This document shows positions 60,348 through 64,000 of a stretch of 64,000 nucleotides of DNA, one piece after another. The translations under genes were made by a program, and so were the position numbers. Position 1 is the stretch's first letter; each line of letters begins with the position of its first letter. The notes under the pieces were generated by a model. The model did not search any database, was not told the origin of the DNA, and saw nothing but the letters and a program-made list of their open reading frames with translations. Source of the stretch: HGM11416 sp034104345. Lineage in GTDB: Bacteria; Bacillota; Clostridia; Christensenellales; Borkfalkiaceae. The DNA lies in contig JAXEDY010000015.1 in NCBI GenBank assembly GCA_034104345.1, forward strand, positions 6,582-70,581, given 5' to 3'.

Positions 60348-61547
60348 ATGAAAATACTTGTAATAAACGCGGGCAGTTCTTCGCTTAAATATCAACTTAT
60401 CGATATGCAAACCGAAAAGGCGATAGCAAAAGGCGGTTGCGAAAGAATAGGTCAGGACGGCTCGTTTTTAAAATTTAAATTCGGCGGCGACGACGTTATC
60501 ATCGAACGCGCGATGCCCGACCACAAAGCGGCAATTTCGCTTATGCTCGAAATGCTCGTCGACGAAAAATACGGCGCCATCAAATCGATGAACGAAATCG
60601 ACGCGGTAGGTCACAGAATACTTCACAGCGGCGGCGACTATAACGAATCTGTTTTAATCGACGACGAGGTTTTGAAGGTTTGCGAACGCAACGCCGAACT
60701 TGCACCGCTTCACCAATACGCCAACATTATGGGCGTAAACGCATGCCGCGCGATAATGCCGAACGTTCCGCAGGTTGCGGCGTTCGATACCGCATTCCAT
60801 TCGACCATGCCCGAAAAAGCGTATATTTTCGGCTTGCCTTACGAATATTACACCGATTATAAAGTCCGCCGTTACGGCGCGCACGGCACCAGCCACCGCT
60901 TTATTTCCGAAGAAGCGGCTGAATATTTAAAAGCCGACCTTAATAATTTTAAGGTTATAACCTGCCATCTCGGCAACGGTTCGTCTATCGCCGCGGTTAA
61001 AAACGGCAAATGCTGCGATACTTCGATGAGTTTCACCCCGCTCGGCGGCGTTCCCATGGGCACCAGAACGGGCGATCTCGATCCCGCCATTTTAGAATAT
61101 CTTGCGGGCAAACTTAACGTAGGCATTAAAGAACTCGTTCACATCTGCAACAAAAAATCGGGCGTTTTGGGCGTAAGCGGCGTAGGAAGCGACTTCCGCG
61201 ATTTAACCGCCGCGGCAAAACAAGGTAATCACCGCGCCGAACTCGCGCTCGACATATTCAAATATTCGTGCAAAAAATACGTCGGGGCATACGCCGCCGC
61301 TATGGGCGGAGTAGACTGCATCGTATTTGCGGGCGGCATCGGCGAACACGACGGGAATATCCGCGAGGGCGTGGTTGAAGATCTCGAATTTATGGGAGTT
61401 AAGCTCGATAAAGATAAAAACGCGAACGTTGGCGACGGAATATGCGATATTACCGCCGACGGTTCGAAAGTTAAAATTCTGGTTATACCCACCAACGAAG
61501 AACTCGTTATCGCGCGCGACACCGCAAGGCTTGCTAAAAAAGCGTAA
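60348..61547 (+). CDS. ackA: Acetate kinase
   Basis: A 399-residue ASKHA kinase: NAGSSSLKYQL opening, GHRILHSGG, FDTAFHSTMP, GAHGTSHR, CHLGNGSSIAAVKNGKCCDTSM and GGIGEHDGNIREG. It converts acetyl phosphate plus ADP to acetate plus ATP. ATAAGGA precedes the start. Confidence 0.97.
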   Translation: MKILVINAGSSSLKYQLIDMQTEKAIAKGGCERIGQDGSFLKFKFGGDDVIIERAMPDHKAAISLMLEMLVDEKYGAIKSMNEIDAVGHRILHSGGDYNESVLIDDEVLKVCERNAELAPLHQYANIMGVNACRAIMPNVPQVAAFDTAFHSTMPEKAYIFGLPYEYYTDYKVRRYGAHGTSHRFISEEAAEYLKADLNNFKVITCHLGNGSSIAAVKNGKCCDTSMSFTPLGGVPMGTRTGDLDPAILEYLAGKLNVGIKELVHICNKKSGVLGVSGVGSDFRDLTAAAKQGNHRAELALDIFKYSCKKYVGAYAAAMGGVDCIVFAGGIGEHDGNIREGVVEDLEFMGVKLDKDKNANVGDGICDITADGSKVKILVIPTNEELVIARDTARLAKKA

Positions 61548-61711
61548 GCGCAGGGCAAAGGCGAATTAACGGGGCAAAGAGAAAAAGCGTAAGAGCAGAG
61601 CATAAAAAACTTCGCCTTATAAAAAACGCTTTACTTTATAAAAAACGGGGCGATTTCGGTTAAAATCGTTTAAAAAAGCCCCCGTAAAGGCAGAATTTTG
61701 CCTAAAAGTAT

Positions 61712-61740
61712 TTGACAAGCACGCAAAAATGCTGTATAAT
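61712..61740 (+). promoter_or_regulatory. Perfect consensus promoter for yceD-rpmF
   Basis: TTGACA (61712-61717), a 17-base spacer, TATAAT (61735-61740). A CACTT-AAA-AAGTG hairpin follows at 61749-61761, just after the expected start site; the ATG at 61780 has no Shine-Dalgarno sequence. Confidence 0.85.
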
Positions 61741-61779
61741 TGACAACGCACTTAAAAAGTGGCATCGGCTTAAACGCTT

Positions 61780-62226
61780 ATGATAATCGACTTAAACAAA
61801 CTTAAACGCGAAGGGAAAACCGAAGAAGAGTTCGTGTTTGCCTTTAAAGCGGACGATACGAAACTATTGTTGCCCGCCGCAAAATACGACGGAGACGTTA
61901 AAGTTACCGCTTTAATCGAACTGTCGGGGCGCGACGTTTTCGCGGATATAACGCTCGATTACGTTATCGCGGGCGAGTGTTCGCGTTGTTTAGAGCCGGC
62001 AAGGCAAAACGTAAGTTGTTCGTTTGAAGCAAAGTTTTCGCTTAACCCCAGCGCCGACGACGGCGAATACGGTTACGGCGGCGGCAAAATCGATTTGACC
62101 GACTGCGTAAACGAAAACCTTATTTTGTCGGTTCCCGCCACTATTTATTGCAAACCCGATTGCAAAGGTTTATGCCCTGTTTGCGGCGCCAACCGCAACT
62201 TAACCGATTGCGGGCATAACGATTAA
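61780..62226 (+). CDS. YceD/DUF177-family protein
   Basis: 148 residues. The conserved cysteines are CSRCLEPA (first pair) and CKPDCKGLCPVCG with a final CGHND. The family is needed for 23S rRNA processing/accumulation in plants and bacteria and is almost always encoded directly before rpmF. Ends 82 bases before rpmF. Confidence 0.9.
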   Translation: MIIDLNKLKREGKTEEEFVFAFKADDTKLLLPAAKYDGDVKVTALIELSGRDVFADITLDYVIAGECSRCLEPARQNVSCSFEAKFSLNPSADDGEYGYGGGKIDLTDCVNENLILSVPATIYCKPDCKGLCPVCGANRNLTDCGHND

Positions 62227-62308
62227 GCGCATAAAACGCAAAATTCGTTTGTGCTGTTTGTTAGCGGGGTAATATTTAAGAAATAATTCGAAAGAGAGGT
62301 TCATAGAG

Positions 62309-62503
62309 ATGGCAGTTCCTAAACGTAAGATATCCAAGCAGAGAGGAAATAAAAGATTTGCAAGCAACTACAAAGCGGCAATGCCCACTATCGTAGAATG
62401 CCCGCAATGCCATGGTCACAAACAAGCGCATAAGGTTTGCGCTAAATGCGGCTATTACGACGGTAAACTCGTAGTCGAACAAAAAGAAGAAAAGAACGAC
62501 TAA
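62309..62503 (+). CDS. rpmF: 50S ribosomal protein L32
   Basis: 64 residues, opening MAVPKRKISKQRGNKRFA, with the zinc-ribbon pairs CPQC and CAKC (32-35, 45-48), meaning the zinc-binding form. GAGAGG lies before ATG 62309. Confidence 0.97.
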   Translation: MAVPKRKISKQRGNKRFASNYKAAMPTIVECPQCHGHKQAHKVCAKCGYYDGKLVVEQKEEKND

Positions 62504-62550
62504 TCGGGTGCGCGCGTCGCGGTTAAAGCAAAAAAGCAAATAAACTATCA

Positions 62551-62585
62551 CAGGCGGATTGCTTTGCAATTCGCCTGATTGTTTT
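62551..62585 (+). terminator. Terminator after rpmF
   Basis: Arms CAGGCGGATTGC and GCAATTCGCCTG (one G-T wobble) with a TTT loop and ATTGTTTTA tail. Confidence 0.8.
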
Positions 62586-62639
62586 ACGCAAAATTTGTGA
62601 TTTTAAACGGAAATTAAGCGGGGTGCAACTATATTTTTT

Positions 62640-62873
62640 ATGGATACGCAGGATAAAAAAAATTTAAGCGAAGCAAAAACGAAAAACGCCGCCGTAACGG
62701 AAAAAACCGAAAAGGTTGAAAATACGGCGCCCGTAGCGGCGGCAACGGCAAAACATCAACAAAACGCGGCGAAAAAGCCGGCCGCTAAAAGCAAAGCCGC
62801 CGATTTCAAACGCAAATATTTCGATTATTACGACGACGTTAAAGACCACACGAAAGGCAAAGAAGACTGGTAA
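62640..62873 (+). CDS. Small Lys/Ala-rich hypothetical protein
   Basis: 77 residues, low complexity, with a disordered first half rich in Lys, Ala, Thr and a more ordered end (KRKYFDYYDDVKDHTKGKEDW). No recognisable domain or signal. It begins 136 bases after rpmF and stops 15 bases before the AEC transporter start, so the two are probably co-transcribed. Codon use resembles its neighbours, which supports a real gene. Confidence 0.55.
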   Translation: MDTQDKKNLSEAKTKNAAVTEKTEKVENTAPVAAATAKHQQNAAKKPAAKSKAADFKRKYFDYYDDVKDHTKGKEDW

Positions 62874-62888
62874 GGGGGCGGGTAAAAA

Positions 62889-63809
62889 ATGTTTGAAAAA
62901 ACTCTTATTCAGGTAGCAATAACGCTTTTGTTCATCATCCCCGGGTTTTTGCTTCAAAAGTGCAAAAAACTGCACGAAGACCATTTGTCGAGTTTGTCTA
63001 CCGTTTTAATTTACGTTTGCTCGCCGTGCTTAATAATAACTTCGTTTTTCGCACTTGAATTTTCGGTTGAAATGCTTGCCAAAATGGGGTGGTTTTGCCT
63101 TGTAACGTTCGTGTTGCAGGCGGCGTTTATAGCAATAGTGCTTTTGTTCGTTAAAGATAAAACCAACGCATGCGCCCGAGTGGTTTCGGTTGGCGGAGTT
63201 CTGGGTAACGTAGGATTTTTCGGTTTGCCGCTTATAAGGGCTATTTTTCCCGATAATCCCGAAGTCGCGTGCTATTCGGTCGTTTACATATTTTCGATGA
63301 ACGTGCTTGTTTTTACGGTAGGGGTGTTTTGCTTAACGGGCGAAAAAAAATACGTTTCGTTAAAATCGGCAATTTTAAACCCTTCAACGCTTTCGTTTTT
63401 TGCGGGAATTATTTTATACGTTCTGCAAGTGCAAAGTTACGTTCCCGCGGTGCTTACAAGTTCGCTTACGGCGCTTGGCGCAACTTCAACCGCGCTGTGC
63501 ATGATAATTTTGGGCGCAAGGCTTGCAACGGTAAGTTTTAAGTGGCTTTTCACCAACAAATACGCATATATGGTGGCACTTTTAAAACTTTTGGTTTTTC
63601 CGCTGTTCTGCTTTGCGTGCGTATACTTTTTGCCTTTCGATTTACCTTTTAAAGGCTCGGTTTTAATGCTTTCGGGCGCGCCGTGCGCTTCGGTGCTGGT
63701 AGGTCTTGCCGAAATTCACAAAAGCGAAACGGGGCTTTCGGCGGCGTGCGTTTTGTTAAGCACGCTGTTCTGCATAGCCACCTTGCCGCTTTTATCGTTT
63801 CTTATTTAA
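62889..63809 (+). CDS. AEC-family permease
   Basis: 306 residues with about ten membrane helices in the two-repeat auxin efflux carrier fold: FIIPGFLLQKCKKL at the first repeat, GNVGFFGLPLIRAIFPDNP (the GNxGxxGxP motif of the family) and SSLTALGATSTALCMIILGARL. Substrates are usually organic or amino acids such as malate; unknown here. GGGGCGGG precedes the ATG. Confidence 0.85.
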   Translation: MFEKTLIQVAITLLFIIPGFLLQKCKKLHEDHLSSLSTVLIYVCSPCLIITSFFALEFSVEMLAKMGWFCLVTFVLQAAFIAIVLLFVKDKTNACARVVSVGGVLGNVGFFGLPLIRAIFPDNPEVACYSVVYIFSMNVLVFTVGVFCLTGEKKYVSLKSAILNPSTLSFFAGIILYVLQVQSYVPAVLTSSLTALGATSTALCMIILGARLATVSFKWLFTNKYAYMVALLKLLVFPLFCFACVYFLPFDLPFKGSVLMLSGAPCASVLVGLAEIHKSETGLSAACVLLSTLFCIATLPLLSFLI

Positions 63810-63827
63810 AAAACCATAAAAAATTTT

Positions 63828-63856
63828 AAACGCGTGTTTTTATACACGCGTTTTTT
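63828..63856 (+). terminator. Terminator after the AEC permease
   Basis: Arms AAACGCGTG and CACGCGTTT with loop TTTTTATA, followed by more T. A degenerate second copy lies at 63885-63914. Confidence 0.85.
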
Positions 63857-63884
63857 ATTAAAATTTGTAACATAAATTTATAAC

Positions 63885-63914
63885 GCGCGTGTTTTTATAC
63901 ACTCGCTTTTTTTA
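63885..63914 (+). terminator. Degenerate duplicate terminator
   Basis: GCGCGTGTTTTTATACACTC then GCTTTTTTTAAT repeats the first hairpin with one arm altered. The flanking TTTGTAACATAAATTTAT segment separates the copies. Confidence 0.6.
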
Positions 63915-63921
63915 ATATTGT

Positions 63922-63950
63922 TTGACAAAATAAAAATAACGATGTATAAT
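63922..63950 (+). promoter_or_regulatory. Perfect consensus promoter at window end
   Basis: TTGACA (63922-63927), a 17-base spacer, TATAAT (63945-63950). The start site would fall near 63957, on an AAGTTGC/GCAACTT hairpin (63952-63973) followed by TTTTTT. The gene it serves lies beyond the window. Confidence 0.8.
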
Positions 63951-64000
63951 TAAGTTGCCCTAAGGTGCAACTTTTTTATTTTCAAACAAAAAACGGGGGG

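Noticed and set aside
1..64000. CRISPR arrays, transposases, prophage or integrase genes
   Set aside because: No regularly spaced repeat-spacer array and no protein with transposase, integrase or phage structural motifs was seen on either strand.

Overview
The window is chromosomal DNA of an anaerobic, low-to-mid GC member of the Clostridia (Bacillota), probably an uncultured gut lineage. Support comes from the Firmicute-type genes (HPr kinase, WhiA, RNase Y, YlbJ, TmcAL, DUF1273/YpsA, YceD-rpmF), AAGGAG-type ribosome binding sites, near-consensus sigma-A promoters, and the acetate fermentation genes pta-ackA. Two palindromes resemble repeats I recall from gut Firmicutes (the GTAGGGG type and the CCCTCAGTC type). 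The finer assignment (Christensenellales-like) is only a guess. I see no prophage, transposase, CRISPR array or rRNA operon.

Layout. 1-2.4 kb: 3' end of ileS, an rRNA-type methyltransferase and an RluA-type pseudouridine synthase. 2.6-9.2 kb: two large surface proteins flanking aroB and a GtrA-type membrane protein. 9.5-10.4 kb: a TauE/SafE transporter carried as two half-size genes. 10.7-17.4 kb: ppx/gppA, a solute-binding-like lipid/TM-anchored protein, murB-PHP-whiA, and an M42 peptidase. 17.7-25.9 kb: a NAD synthetase fused to an XRE helix-turn-helix, a YegP-like (DUF1508) membrane protein, two FAD proteins, an MBL-fold hydrolase and a Rho homologue that has lost its ATPase motifs. 26.4-45.9 kb: a housekeeping cluster (ftsK, rimO, pgsA, cinA-like, recA, cysE, rny, uvrC, hprK, alr, an rsmD-coaD fusion, ylbJ, rarA, a YtqA-type radical SAM gene). 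46-54.6 kb: a repeat-rich spacer, an SDR gene, and a complete Pho regulon pstS-pstCA-pstB-phoU-phoB-phoR behind a Pho box. 54.8-64 kb: tRNA-Arg, a DUF2089/DUF4097 module, ypsA, tmcAL, pta-ackA, yceD-rpmF and an AEC transporter.

The most unusual features are: (1) a dispersed family of about 13 short palindromes (cores TAATCGACCTATAG and TAACGGGCTTATAG), of which at least five lie in frame inside unrelated protein genes, resembling the Rickettsia palindromic elements in behaviour; (2) an HTH-NadE fusion, a candidate self-regulating NAD synthetase; (3) a degenerate Rho without Walker A or catalytic residues; (4) a phosphate importer rebuilt by gene rearrangement, with a circularly permuted PstS and a fused PstC-PstA permease; (5) an RsmD-CoaD fusion carrying one of the palindromes near its junction; and (6) a serine acetyltransferase with a seven-cysteine insertion beside another palindrome.
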